Assembly: GCA_000648925.1 (NCBI GenBank)
Contig: JFHF01000014.1
Location: 98,609-162,608 of the forward strand
Direction: 5' to 3'
DNA: 64,000 bases
From: Caballeronia jiangsuensis
Lineage (GTDB): Bacteria; Pseudomonadota; Gammaproteobacteria; Burkholderiales; Burkholderiaceae
Of this stretch, positions 1 to 8,044 are shown in pieces. Position numbers and translations under genes: made by a program. A model generated the notes under the pieces. The model did no database searches. It worked only from the letters and a program-made list of their open reading frames with translations, and was not told the DNA's origin. Positions within the stretch are counted from its first letter, which is position 1. Every line of letters starts with the position of its first letter.

Positions 1-336
1 AGCGGCAACTTCGAACTGAACGTCTTCCGGCCGATGATCGCGCATAACGTGCTGCAGTCCGTCCGACTGCTCGCCGACGGCGCGCAGAGCTTCAACGACA
101 ACTGCGCGGTCGGCATCGAGCCGAACGAGAAGCGCATCGACAGTCTGCTCAATGAATCGCTGATGCTCGTGACGGCGCTCAATCCGCATATCGGCTACGA
201 CAAAGCGGCGCAGATCGCGAAGAAAGCGCACAAGGAAGGCACGACGCTCAAGGCCGCCGCGCTCGCGCTCGGTCATGTGACCGAACAGCAGTTCGATGAA
301 TGGGTCAAGCCGGGCGATATGGTGGGGAACAAGTAG
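1..336 (+). CDS. fumC: Fumarate hydratase class II, C-terminal part (cut by window start)
   Basis: The reading frame is open from base 1 and ends in a stop at 334-336. The opening residues [20 protein letters not shown] match the C-terminal part of class II fumarases, where this segment follows the catalytic signature loop; the tail with HIGYDKAA and [14 protein letters not shown] is also typical. The enzyme interconverts fumarate and malate in the cytoplasmic TCA cycle. Only about 111 residues of some 460 are visible, so the start lies upstream. High GC and codon use mark it as core chromosome. Confidence 0.93.
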   Translation, partial: SGNFELNVFRPMIAHNVLQSVRLLADGAQSFNDNCAVGIEPNEKRIDSLLNESLMLVTALNPHIGYDKAAQIAKKAHKEGTTLKAAALALGHVTEQQFDEWVKPGDMVGNK

Positions 337-366
337 GCGCGCCCTTCTCCGAAAAAAGCGGCGGGA

Positions 367-888
367 TCAGACCTTCCCCGCCGCGACCTCTTCCGGCTTC
401 AGTTCGACGATCGCGTCGAGCGCATCCTTCACGTCCATCGCGTATTTCGCGAGACGCTTTTCCTCGTCCGTTTCCGGCACGAAGGCAGGCACGGGCGTCG
501 GCTGGCCTTTTTCATCGACGGCGACGAAGACCATCAGGCAATCGGTCGTCTGCTGAAGCTCGCCGACTTTCGGATCGCCCGCGTGCACCGAGATATGAAT
601 GTGCATGCTGGTGCGCCCGGTCGTCACCACGCGCGCGCGCAACTCGACCAGATTGCCGACGAGAATCGGCCGGCGAAAGCGGATATTGCCGACGCTCACC
701 GTCACCGCGTAGCGACCGGACCACATCGCGGCGCAGGCATAGGCTGTTTCGTCGATCCATTTCATCAGCGCGCCGCCGTGCACCTTGCCGCCGAAGTTCA
801 CCGAGGTCGGCTCGGCGAGAAAGCGGAAAGTGGTTTCGGCGCGGCTTTTCGGAACCGCGGGAATGGGAGATGAGGTCGGCGTATTCAT
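367..888 (-). CDS. Acyl-CoA thioesterase, hot-dog fold (YciA-like)
   Basis: A 173-residue protein when started at the ATG at 888 (MNTPTSS); the longer frame upstream has no ribosome site and low-complexity translation. The segment FGGKVHGGALMKWIDETAY is the hot-dog acyl-CoA hydrolase signature, with the catalytic Asp/Glu in WIDE. The family hydrolyses acyl-CoA to free acid and CoA in the cytoplasm; the exact chain-length preference cannot be read. It is convergent with fumC. Confidence 0.9.
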   Translation of the reverse strand: MNTPTSSPIPAVPKSRAETTFRFLAEPTSVNFGGKVHGGALMKWIDETAYACAAMWSGRYAVTVSVGNIRFRRPILVGNLVELRARVVTTGRTSMHIHISVHAGDPKVGELQQTTDCLMVFVAVDEKGQPTPVPAFVPETDEEKRLAKYAMDVKDALDAIVELKPEEVAAGKV

Positions 889-940
889 GGGGATGCCCGT
901 CTGGTGCGGAAATGAATGCCGATTATAGGGTCGGCAATAT

Positions 941-1084
941 TCAATCGTGGACGGTAATGCCCTGATCGATGGTGCCGTACATCGTGATGCTGCCGCCCCC
1001 GCCCGCCGATGACGACGGCCCGCCCGCGCAGCCTGCACAAAGCATGAGAACGCTGATCACGCTCGCGAGAATGAATCTGGACAT
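941..1084 (-). CDS. Small lipoprotein
   Basis: 47 residues starting at 1084, preceded by a good AGGAG site 6-8 bases upstream. It has a hydrophobic signal (MSRFILASVISVLMLCAGCA) ending in a cysteine that fits a lipobox, then a Gly/Ser linker and a short tail ending GITVHD. Similar tiny lipoproteins are widespread in Burkholderia; no function is known to me. The lipobox is imperfect because a Cys occupies -3. Confidence 0.65.
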   Translation of the reverse strand: MSRFILASVISVLMLCAGCAGGPSSSAGGGGSITMYGTIDQGITVHD

Positions 1085-1228
1085 GGAAATTCTCCTGCTG
1101 GCTGAAATGCCAGCGGTCATTCTAGCCCTACGCTTCGTGCATCGACATTTCGGCGCGCGGTGAAACATCGGATGCGGAGCCGCGCTAGAGTGGATAGGTC
1201 GATTACTACGCCCGACAGGGACATCGCC

Positions 1229-1978
1229 ATGAACTCCGCTTTCGACGAAGCCGAATCTCGCGCGCGCCATTTTCCCGGACTGTCGCGCATCGGCGCGCTC
1301 ATCGCCGATCCCGGCCGCGCCGCGATGCTCTGGTCGCTGATGGACGGCACCGCGCGCCCCGCCGGCGAACTGACGATGATCGCGGGGCTGTCGCCGTCGG
1401 CGGCGAGCGGGCATCTCGCGCGTCTGACCGAAGGCGGACTGCTCGCGCTCGAAGTGAGCGGGCGGCATCGCTACTACCGCATCGCGACGCCGGATATCGC
1501 CGCGGCCATCGAGGCGCTCGCCAATCTCGCGCGGGCGAGCGCGCCGCAGCGCGCGCCGGAACGCCCGCCTTCGGCCGTGCCGGTCGAGATGCGTTTCGCG
1601 CGCACCTGCTATGACCATCTCGCGGGCGAACTGGCCGTGCAGCTCTTCGACCGGATGATCGCGCGCAACTGGCTCGCCGCCGCCGACGATCACGCACAGG
1701 CGCACGGCCCCGCCGCGCTCGACGCGACGCCGGAAGGCGCGCAGGCGTTCGCCGAGCTCGGCATCGACCTGAAGACACAACGCGCGCGGCGGCGCCGGTT
1801 CGCTTGCACGTGTATCGACTGGAGCGAGCGCCGGCCGCATCTGGGCGGCGCGCTCGGCGCGGCATTTCTCGAAGCGTGCGAGTCGCATGGCTGGATCGAG
1901 CACACGGCCACGCGGCGCGTATTGCGCGTGACGCCGGCGGGACATCGGCATTTCGACGGGTTTTTATCCACGCGATAA
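1229..1978 (+). CDS. ArsR-type winged-helix transcriptional regulator
   Basis: 249 residues from the ATG at 1229; an upstream in-frame ATG at 1160 lacks a site. An N-terminal winged helix is visible (roughly residues 25-95): LWSLMDGTARPAGEL, then LSPSAASGHLARLTEGGLL as recognition helix and GRHRYYRI as wing. The C-terminal half has Cys/His residues and a second winged-helix-like segment. It would bind DNA as a repressor; no metal site is evident, and its target is unknown. Confidence 0.8.
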   Translation: MNSAFDEAESRARHFPGLSRIGALIADPGRAAMLWSLMDGTARPAGELTMIAGLSPSAASGHLARLTEGGLLALEVSGRHRYYRIATPDIAAAIEALANLARASAPQRAPERPPSAVPVEMRFARTCYDHLAGELAVQLFDRMIARNWLAAADDHAQAHGPAALDATPEGAQAFAELGIDLKTQRARRRRFACTCIDWSERRPHLGGALGAAFLEACESHGWIEHTATRRVLRVTPAGHRHFDGFLSTR

Positions 1979-2112
1979 AGCTTTGTTACGCGCACCTGCG
2001 CGCCGTTACAAACGGCATCGTACGGATACACGCCCCGGCGATACATTGATCCGGCAGGCCTCGCGCACCGACAGCGTCACACACGACGCACGCGCGGCCG
2101 CCGGAGAATACG

Positions 2113-4197
2113 ATGAAAATCAAGACCATCGCGGCCGCCACGTTGTGGGCGCTCGTATCGATATCGGGAACGAGCGCGTTCGCGCAAACACCGCCCGATG
2201 AGGCGGCGCAAGCGGGCCAGGGTGATCCGCCCGGACGCATCGCGCGCCTGAACTACATGGCGGGCACCGTGACGACGGAGCCCGCGGGCGCGTCCGACTG
2301 GTCCTACGCGCAGATCAACCGCCCGCTCACGACAGGCGATCAGCTCTGGAACGACGAGAACGCGCGCTCGGAAATGCACATCGGCTCGACGGCGGTGCGT
2401 CTGGGTTCATCGACGGCCCTTTCGGTCCTCGCTCTCGACGACAACACCGCGCAACTCAAGGTCGCCCAGGGCACGCTATCGACGCGCGTGCGCGAACTGC
2501 CGCCCGGCACGCGCTATGAAATCGATACGCCGAACGGCGCGCTCGCCATCACGACGCCCGGCGACGTGCGCGTGGACGTCGCGCCCGACGGCCGTTCGAC
2601 GACGGTGACGGTGCGAAGCGGCGGCGTCACCGCGTATGGCGACGGCGGGTCGGTGCAGCTCGCGGGCGGCCAGCAGATGACGTTCGAGGGCACGAATCTC
2701 CAGCAGGCATCGGCGAACGCCGCGCCCGCGCCCGATGCGTTCGATCAATGGGCCGCGAGCCGCGATGCGTCCGAGGATCGCTCGGTTTCGGCGCGTTACG
2801 TGTCGCGCGATATTCCCGGCTATCAGGATCTCGACGCCAACGGCACGTGGCGCAGCGATCCGTCCTACGGGCCGGTCTGGGTGCCGAATGCCGTTTCGGC
2901 CGACTGGGCGCCGTATCGTCAGGGACACTGGGCGTGGCAGAACCCGTGGGGCTGGACCTGGATCGACGACGCGCCCTGGGGCTTCGCGCCGTATCACTAC
3001 GGGCGCTGGGCGTATGTCGGATCGCAATGGGCGTGGGTGCCTGGCCCGATGGCCGTGAGCGCGCCGCCCGCCTATTCGCCTGCGCTCGTCGCGTTCGTCG
3101 GCGATGGCGGCAGCGGCGTCGACTGGAACGTCGCGCTGACGGTCGGCGGCATCGCGGCGGCGGGCGTCGCGTGGTTCCCGCTTGGGCCGGGCGAGGCGTG
3201 GCGTCCGCATCGCGATGGCTGGAGTCAGCGTTATTACGAGCGCGTGAATCGGAATGTCTATGTCGATCGCTCGGTGCACGTGAACAACACGTACGTGAAC
3301 TACCGCGCCCCGCGTGGGCTGACGGCCGTGCCCGCGAACATGTTCGTGCATGGTCAGCCGGTCGGACGTCAGCCGTATGCGGTCGATCCGTCGCGCTGGC
3401 ACAATCCGCATTTCTTCGCGGGAGCGCCGGGCATCGCGCCGGCGCACGACAGTTTTGCGCCCGGTGCGCGGCGCGCGGATTATCGGCCGCCGCAGGGCGG
3501 ATTCGGACGTCCGGTGGTCGCGACGCGCCCGCCGGTCGCGCCGCCCGGTTTCCACGATCGATACGCGCAGCAGGACCGCGATGCTCACGGTCCCGGCGCG
3601 CGCAACGAACAGGTGCATCTCGTGGCGACGCATGGGCCGGCGCGTTCGGTGATCGCGGGCGGCGCGCCGCCCTCGCCCGCTCCCGCGCAGTCCGGACAGC
3701 CCGCACAGCCGCATGGCAACGGCGTCCCGCATCCGCCTCAGGCATCACAGTTCGGCGGCGGAGATCCGCACTTCGCTCACGGCGATCCGTCGCGCGGCCA
3801 CGATGTTCAGAGCGGGCCGCGCGCGCCGCAGCAGGCATTTCAGCCGAACAGGCCGCCGCAGCAAGCGCAACCGCCGATGCAAACGCAGCCCAACCACGCG
3901 CCGCATGTCGAGCGCGGCACGCCCAATCCATCGATGCAGCCCGCGTTCGCCCAACACGCGCCGCCCGCGCCGCAGCAACACCAGCCGCGCGTCGAACAGC
4001 CGCGTCACGAGATGCCGCCGCCTCGCCCGCAGCAGGAAGCGCAGCGGCCTCAGTTCCATCCCGAGCCGCCGCGCCAGCCGATGCATCAGGAAGTGCGTCA
4101 GCCACCGCATCAGGAGCCGCATCAACAGCCTCAACAACCTCAGCAGGCGCAGCAGCCGCAACACGGCGGCGGCAACAACGATCATCATCGCGGCTGA
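2113..4197 (+). CDS. Secreted FecR-domain / DUF6600 protein with Pro/Gln-rich tail
   Basis: 694 residues with a clear signal peptide ending SAFAQ near residue 25. Residues about 60-190 look like a FecR domain (IARLNYMAGTVT, then a beta-rich segment). Residues about 230-320 hold the Trp-rich DUF6600-type region with GHWAWQNPWGWTWIDDAPWG. From about residue 470 the protein is low-complexity Pro/Gln/His. It is exported; the role is unknown, possibly envelope-associated. The low-complexity tail creates many long shadow frames on both strands. Confidence 0.88.
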   Translation: MKIKTIAAATLWALVSISGTSAFAQTPPDEAAQAGQGDPPGRIARLNYMAGTVTTEPAGASDWSYAQINRPLTTGDQLWNDENARSEMHIGSTAVRLGSSTALSVLALDDNTAQLKVAQGTLSTRVRELPPGTRYEIDTPNGALAITTPGDVRVDVAPDGRSTTVTVRSGGVTAYGDGGSVQLAGGQQMTFEGTNLQQASANAAPAPDAFDQWAASRDASEDRSVSARYVSRDIPGYQDLDANGTWRSDPSYGPVWVPNAVSADWAPYRQGHWAWQNPWGWTWIDDAPWGFAPYHYGRWAYVGSQWAWVPGPMAVSAPPAYSPALVAFVGDGGSGVDWNVALTVGGIAAAGVAWFPLGPGEAWRPHRDGWSQRYYERVNRNVYVDRSVHVNNTYVNYRAPRGLTAVPANMFVHGQPVGRQPYAVDPSRWHNPHFFAGAPGIAPAHDSFAPGARRADYRPPQGGFGRPVVATRPPVAPPGFHDRYAQQDRDAHGPGARNEQVHLVATHGPARSVIAGGAPPSPAPAQSGQPAQPHGNGVPHPPQASQFGGGDPHFAHGDPSRGHDVQSGPRAPQQAFQPNRPPQQAQPPMQTQPNHAPHVERGTPNPSMQPAFAQHAPPAPQQHQPRVEQPRHEMPPPRPQQEAQRPQFHPEPPRQPMHQEVRQPPHQEPHQQPQQPQQAQQPQHGGGNNDHHRG

Positions 4198-4220
4198 GGC
4201 GATGAGCAGGCGGCACAACG

Positions 4221-4249
4221 AAAACGCGCGACCCGAAGCCGCGCGTTTT
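4221..4249. terminator. Bidirectional rho-independent terminator
   Basis: A 10-bp perfect stem, AAAACGCGCG with CGCGCGTTTT, around a 9-base loop. The A and T runs at either edge let it serve both converging genes: the FecR-like gene ending at 4197 and thyA ending at 4273. Confidence 0.75.
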
Positions 4250-4272
4250 GCATGCAAGACTGAAGCGACCGC

Positions 4273-4485
4273 TCAGACCGCCATCGGTGCCGTGAGCGGT
4301 TCGTGATGCTTGTAGCCTTCCAGCGCGAAATCCTTCGGCTCGATCTTCTCGAGCCATTCCGGCTCGTAGCGCTTCGTAACCGCGTAATCGGGCACGCGAT
4401 CGGAGATGATCAACTGCGGCGACGGCAGCGGCTCGCGCTTCAGTTGCTCGTGCAGCATGTCGAGCTGATTCTCGTAGATGTGTTT
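4273..4485 (-). pseudogene. thyA: Native thymidylate synthase, C-terminal fragment split by element insertion
   Basis: The frame reads [20 protein letters not shown] and ends [11 protein letters not shown], the typical ThyA C-terminus including the APMAV end. The frame stays open a few codons beyond position 4485 but no longer resembles ThyA, and stops at 4513. About 70 codons remain, so the gene is cut just before the conserved H-x-Y-x-N dUMP-binding motif. GC content here is that of the core chromosome. The 5' part is absent from the window and is expected at the far side of the island. Confidence 0.85.
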
Positions 4486-4702
4486 ATGGAACCAAAAGCA
4501 AAATACCAGTGGCTACGTGTCATCAGGTAAGAGCGGTAGATTCGGCCAGCTTCGACCAGCTATTTCAAAGAACCATAATTTTTGGCCATTTCATCGATTG
4601 CTGTATGATGGCGCGATTGGCCTCCGCAGCTTGCCGCCCCGGAGCGAAGTTCGGAGCCGCGGACTTTGGAGAAAAACAGACGTTTGTCGAAGAGATACAT
4701 CG
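4486..4702. other. Left end of the integrated element
   Basis: This stretch lies between the broken thyA and the first recombinase. It is clearly less GC-rich than the DNA to its left and holds no convincing gene. The terminus recognised by the recombinases should be here, at about 4480-4490. Short GC-rich repeats (CCGGAGCG, TTCGGAGCCG near 4638-4660) are visible but I could not prove terminal inverted repeats. Confidence 0.5.
4582..4609 (+). promoter_or_regulatory. Candidate promoter for the recombinase operon
   Basis: TTGGCC and TATGAT separated by 16 bases, about 95 bases before the first recombinase start. A reasonable sigma-70 match found by eye only. Confidence 0.35.
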
Positions 4703-5938
4703 ATGGTGTTCGCCGACGGATTCGAGTCTCAACTGGTGAAAGTGACGAGCACCGCTTCCTCTCAAGCTACCGTGCTGTCCATCGGCGACATTCTTCAATT
4801 GTCGACGGGAAAAGCCGACTATCCCGTCTACAGTGTGTTGGACAGCCATGGAGCCGTAGTAAGGTGCATGCATCAATGGCTGCGCAGTCTCAAGGCCCAG
4901 GCTGGCCTGACCATCAGCATGGGTACTGTCGAGCAGTACGGGCGCACCCTTTCCTACCTTTCTCGCTGGATTGAACGTACGGGGCTGTACCCAAATCTCA
5001 GCATCGACGAGCAACTCACGCTGTTAAATCGCCAGGACATCGTTCGGTGGCTTGACGACATGAAACAGCGAGGGGCCGAAAGTCACAGCACTCTTCATTC
5101 ACGAGAGGCCTGCGTAAGGCAGTTTCTCGACTGGTTGACGACCCAGGAAGCGGGCAAGGTGAGAGATGCAGAAAATTCCCCGTATGGACGGGACGGCACT
5201 CTTCGCTATGTGATTGCAAGACCAAATGCGCGCAGCCCGAAGTTCATTTCCGCCGAAATCGTCGTCGAACTCTTGAACGGCATGCACAACGAATGTGAGC
5301 GGTGCATGTTCCATGCTCAGTACGACATGGGCCTCAGGATAACGGAGATGGTGAATCTCACCGCGGGTGATATCCCCGACGATACGATGTACAACCCCGC
5401 GTTTGAGTTCATTCCTCTTTCCGCAAAGCGGGTCAAGGGACGTGGTGGGCAGACGCCTGAAAAGAACACATTGATTTCCCGGGCTGTTCTCAAGCGAATC
5501 AAGCGCTATCACAGTAGTCGAGAGTACAAGCTTGCTCCAGACTGGGATATCCAAGACCCCAACAAGCCCGCGTTTTTGACCGCTAATCAGCTTCAGTGGA
5601 GCGCCAGAAATGCATCAAAGCAATTCAAGGCCGCCGTCCGCAGAGTTGGGCTGAACGACAATACGTCGACACACTGGATGCGTCACGGTACCGCTTACTC
5701 CGTACTGTGCTCCGACATGGGCAAAGATTATCAAGACAGGATGCTAATGGTTCAACAGATGCTTGGTCAAAGACATCTAAAGACCACAGAGATTTACACC
5801 CAGATACCTCCTGCCTTGCTGCAGAAACTGACCAAAACAGGTAAAGAAATAAACCGGCTCGGCGAAGCTGAGCTCATCAGGGAAAGAACCTTCTTGGGTC
5901 CTGTGCAGCACGACGAAAAGCGGGGGCATCGTGCATAA
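4703..5938 (+). CDS. Tyrosine recombinase 1 (TnpA/RitA-like)
   Basis: 411 residues from the ATG at 4703; the frame is open upstream but that translation is unlike a recombinase. The N-terminal half is an SAM-like core-binding domain. Catalytic landmarks are present: Arg in GLRITEM (about residue 212), HWMRH with His/Arg near 324-327, GQRHLKTTEIYTQ with His and the nucleophile Tyr near 365. It is predicted to cut and rejoin the element ends. Its stop overlaps the start of the next gene by eight bases, so the set is an operon. Tn554 TnpA and RIT recombinases are the nearest families I recognise. Confidence 0.9.
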   Translation: MVFADGFESQLVKVTSTASSQATVLSIGDILQLSTGKADYPVYSVLDSHGAVVRCMHQWLRSLKAQAGLTISMGTVEQYGRTLSYLSRWIERTGLYPNLSIDEQLTLLNRQDIVRWLDDMKQRGAESHSTLHSREACVRQFLDWLTTQEAGKVRDAENSPYGRDGTLRYVIARPNARSPKFISAEIVVELLNGMHNECERCMFHAQYDMGLRITEMVNLTAGDIPDDTMYNPAFEFIPLSAKRVKGRGGQTPEKNTLISRAVLKRIKRYHSSREYKLAPDWDIQDPNKPAFLTANQLQWSARNASKQFKAAVRRVGLNDNTSTHWMRHGTAYSVLCSDMGKDYQDRMLMVQQMLGQRHLKTTEIYTQIPPALLQKLTKTGKEINRLGEAELIRERTFLGPVQHDEKRGHRA

Positions 5939-8042
5939 GGAGCCTGTCCGCCTCTATACACCGCCCAAGCCTACTCTCTCAGACCCTTACGCGCAAATCA
6001 GGTGGATGTTTTTCCAGCTCGAGGCTGAGTTCGAAGACAAGTCCGCCGAGCGAATCCGCACAATTAAGAACGCGTACCTGCGGTTTGTGGCTGAGACAAA
6101 TGCATACTACTCCGAGTTGGAGATTGACAGGCGCTTTTATCTATCCCAGTACTGGGATGCTGACGCATTGATTCGGTTCAGTAAATGGCTGGGGACTCAA
6201 GAGCTCAAAAGCAAATCTCGTTACAGTTACTACAAGACAGTTCGGCAGGTTATGGACATGGCGTATGCGCTCCGGGTCATTGACACGGTGGTGTATCACG
6301 CCCCAATGTTCAAAGGTGTCTCCGAAACGAAGGAAAGGTCAGCCTACGTCAAAAGCGAACAGGAAGTTATCAATGCTGCGGTCGCCCGGTGGATTGGCTT
6401 GGCTAATAGTGTCCTTTCCGGTTACACCCCGACGGGAGCGGGCATACCCTATCGTCGCAAGGACTCCGTCCCGCCTATTTCGATAGATGGCCAACTGTAC
6501 CAAATTTCCGAGGCTGCAAAGCGCTTTGATGTCCCCCGTGAAACTATCTCGCGACGAATTCTGGAAGGTTGGACGCCTCGACAAGCAGTTGGTCTCGACT
6601 CGCGGACTCGCGTTAGCGGCATTTCAACCGAAGTAACGATTGAGAACGTTACCTACGCGAGCATTTCCTCCGCGGGCGAAGCCTACAACCTAGACCATGG
6701 TGTCGTCGCCAAACGGCTTCGAATGGGATATACCATCGAGCAAAGTCTTGGAATTACGCCAATTTATGTGCGGAAAAGCGATGAGCGCGCATTGCTGTGG
6801 GTCTTCGAGAACGAATTTGGCTGCGATGCCTTCGCAATGTATGAGGACTACTTCAGCCGAAATCAAGAATTGGCAGCAATATGTCCAGTTAAGCGTCTCT
6901 TGAAGCTTTTTATGCGCTGGGGCGTCTGGCCTTTCGTAGACGACCGCCTAATCATGCCTCTGGCTGTCGAGCTTAGCATGCTTACCGGCCTGAATGTGGA
7001 GTCACTAAAAATGCTTGAAGTCGACTCGTACCAGGCAGAGCACCGGCTTACGGGGCAACCGGTCATTAGCTACCGCAAACGGCGGTCCGGTAGTTCGACT
7101 CGCTCCGAAGACAGGGAACTTCATCTTCCGGTACTCGAACTGGAAGAGTTGTATCTCGAAACGTCAGTTGTAGAGAGAGTCGAGAAGCTTCTCGGGTTGG
7201 TTCTTGCCCTTACGTCGAGAATCAGAAGTGAAGCGCCTCCCGATATCGCCCGCCGGCTTTTCATATTCGAAGACGTCGAACGTTCAAGAAGGGAGGAAAG
7301 GCGAGTCATTGTCGCGATAGACCCTAAGCGTAAAGCCGGAAAATGGTATAGACGGTTTGCCACCGACGAAGGCCTCTACAGTTTGTTTGGGGATAACTTT
7401 AATTTCAGCTTGGCTCGGTGTCGCCCGACGCTTGCGACCAACATGGTCCTCGCGGGCGCGAGCCTGTTTCACGTACAGGTGGCATTGGGACATGAAAGCA
7501 TTCAAACAACTGCGACGTATCTGGATGAGCAAGGCTTGCGGCCAATGTTCAATTGCACCGTTTCCGAGGCACTTGAGCGCATTGCTCAGCGCTCCCGAGA
7601 CGCTCTGAAAGCAGAACAACCAGCGGAAGCATCCACGGAGCACCAGCCTGAGGCGACAGCGAATGGCTTTCTCGAGACACTATCCGGATGTGGTTGCAAA
7701 GACCCCTACAATCCGAGCAAGAATGTGCGCACCGCTACCAAATATGTGGAAGGCTCGGTATGTCCTCATTGGAACATGTGCTTGCGGTGTGACAGTGCTG
7801 TCGTAACTGAGAAATCTCTCCCTAAGCTCATTGTCTACCGTAGACGCGTGGGGACAGCACTAGAAGAAGACTCTCCGGCTATCAGAGCTCGAAAAGAGCT
7901 TTACGAAGACACGGTCAAACTCATAGACGGCATCCTGGCAGCAGATGTCGTATTCCCTGCATCCGCCATTCAAACCGCCGAATGCCTTGCTGCCACAATG
8001 GACGACCTGTTGGTTGACCACCTGATTTACCAAGGAATTTGA
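5931..8042 (+). CDS. Tyrosine recombinase 2 (TnpB-like), with degenerate catalytic residues and internal repeats
   Basis: 703 residues from a GTG start. The C-terminal catalytic fold is recognisable, ending in LGHESIQTTATYLDE with His about 521 and Tyr about 530. However the first catalytic Arg of the usual TGLR motif is Asn (TGLNVESL, about 355), and the His of H-x-x-R is Ala (ARCRPT, about 495-498, Arg kept). Residues about 184-222 and 236-275 are two copies of a helix-turn-helix-like unit (GQLYQISEAAKRF... and NVTYASISSAGEAY...), resembling NUMOD-type DNA-binding repeats. A Cys cluster (CGCK, MCLRC) lies near the C-terminus. It may be a structural or DNA-targeting subunit. Confidence 0.85.
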   Translation: MHKEPVRLYTPPKPTLSDPYAQIRWMFFQLEAEFEDKSAERIRTIKNAYLRFVAETNAYYSELEIDRRFYLSQYWDADALIRFSKWLGTQELKSKSRYSYYKTVRQVMDMAYALRVIDTVVYHAPMFKGVSETKERSAYVKSEQEVINAAVARWIGLANSVLSGYTPTGAGIPYRRKDSVPPISIDGQLYQISEAAKRFDVPRETISRRILEGWTPRQAVGLDSRTRVSGISTEVTIENVTYASISSAGEAYNLDHGVVAKRLRMGYTIEQSLGITPIYVRKSDERALLWVFENEFGCDAFAMYEDYFSRNQELAAICPVKRLLKLFMRWGVWPFVDDRLIMPLAVELSMLTGLNVESLKMLEVDSYQAEHRLTGQPVISYRKRRSGSSTRSEDRELHLPVLELEELYLETSVVERVEKLLGLVLALTSRIRSEAPPDIARRLFIFEDVERSRREERRVIVAIDPKRKAGKWYRRFATDEGLYSLFGDNFNFSLARCRPTLATNMVLAGASLFHVQVALGHESIQTTATYLDEQGLRPMFNCTVSEALERIAQRSRDALKAEQPAEASTEHQPEATANGFLETLSGCGCKDPYNPSKNVRTATKYVEGSVCPHWNMCLRCDSAVVTEKSLPKLIVYRRRVGTALEEDSPAIRARKELYEDTVKLIDGILAADVVFPASAIQTAECLAATMDDLLVDHLIYQGI

Positions 8043-8044
8043 CC

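Noticed and set aside
941..1951. 336-residue minus-strand frame
   Set aside because: It is an extension of the small lipoprotein frame through GC-rich antisense of the regulator gene; only the last 47 residues have a start site and signal sequence.
2627..4357. Long minus-strand and alternate plus-strand frames within the FecR/DUF6600 gene
   Set aside because: High-GC shadow frames with Arg/Ala-rich composition; the plus frame at 2113 has a signal peptide and domain matches.
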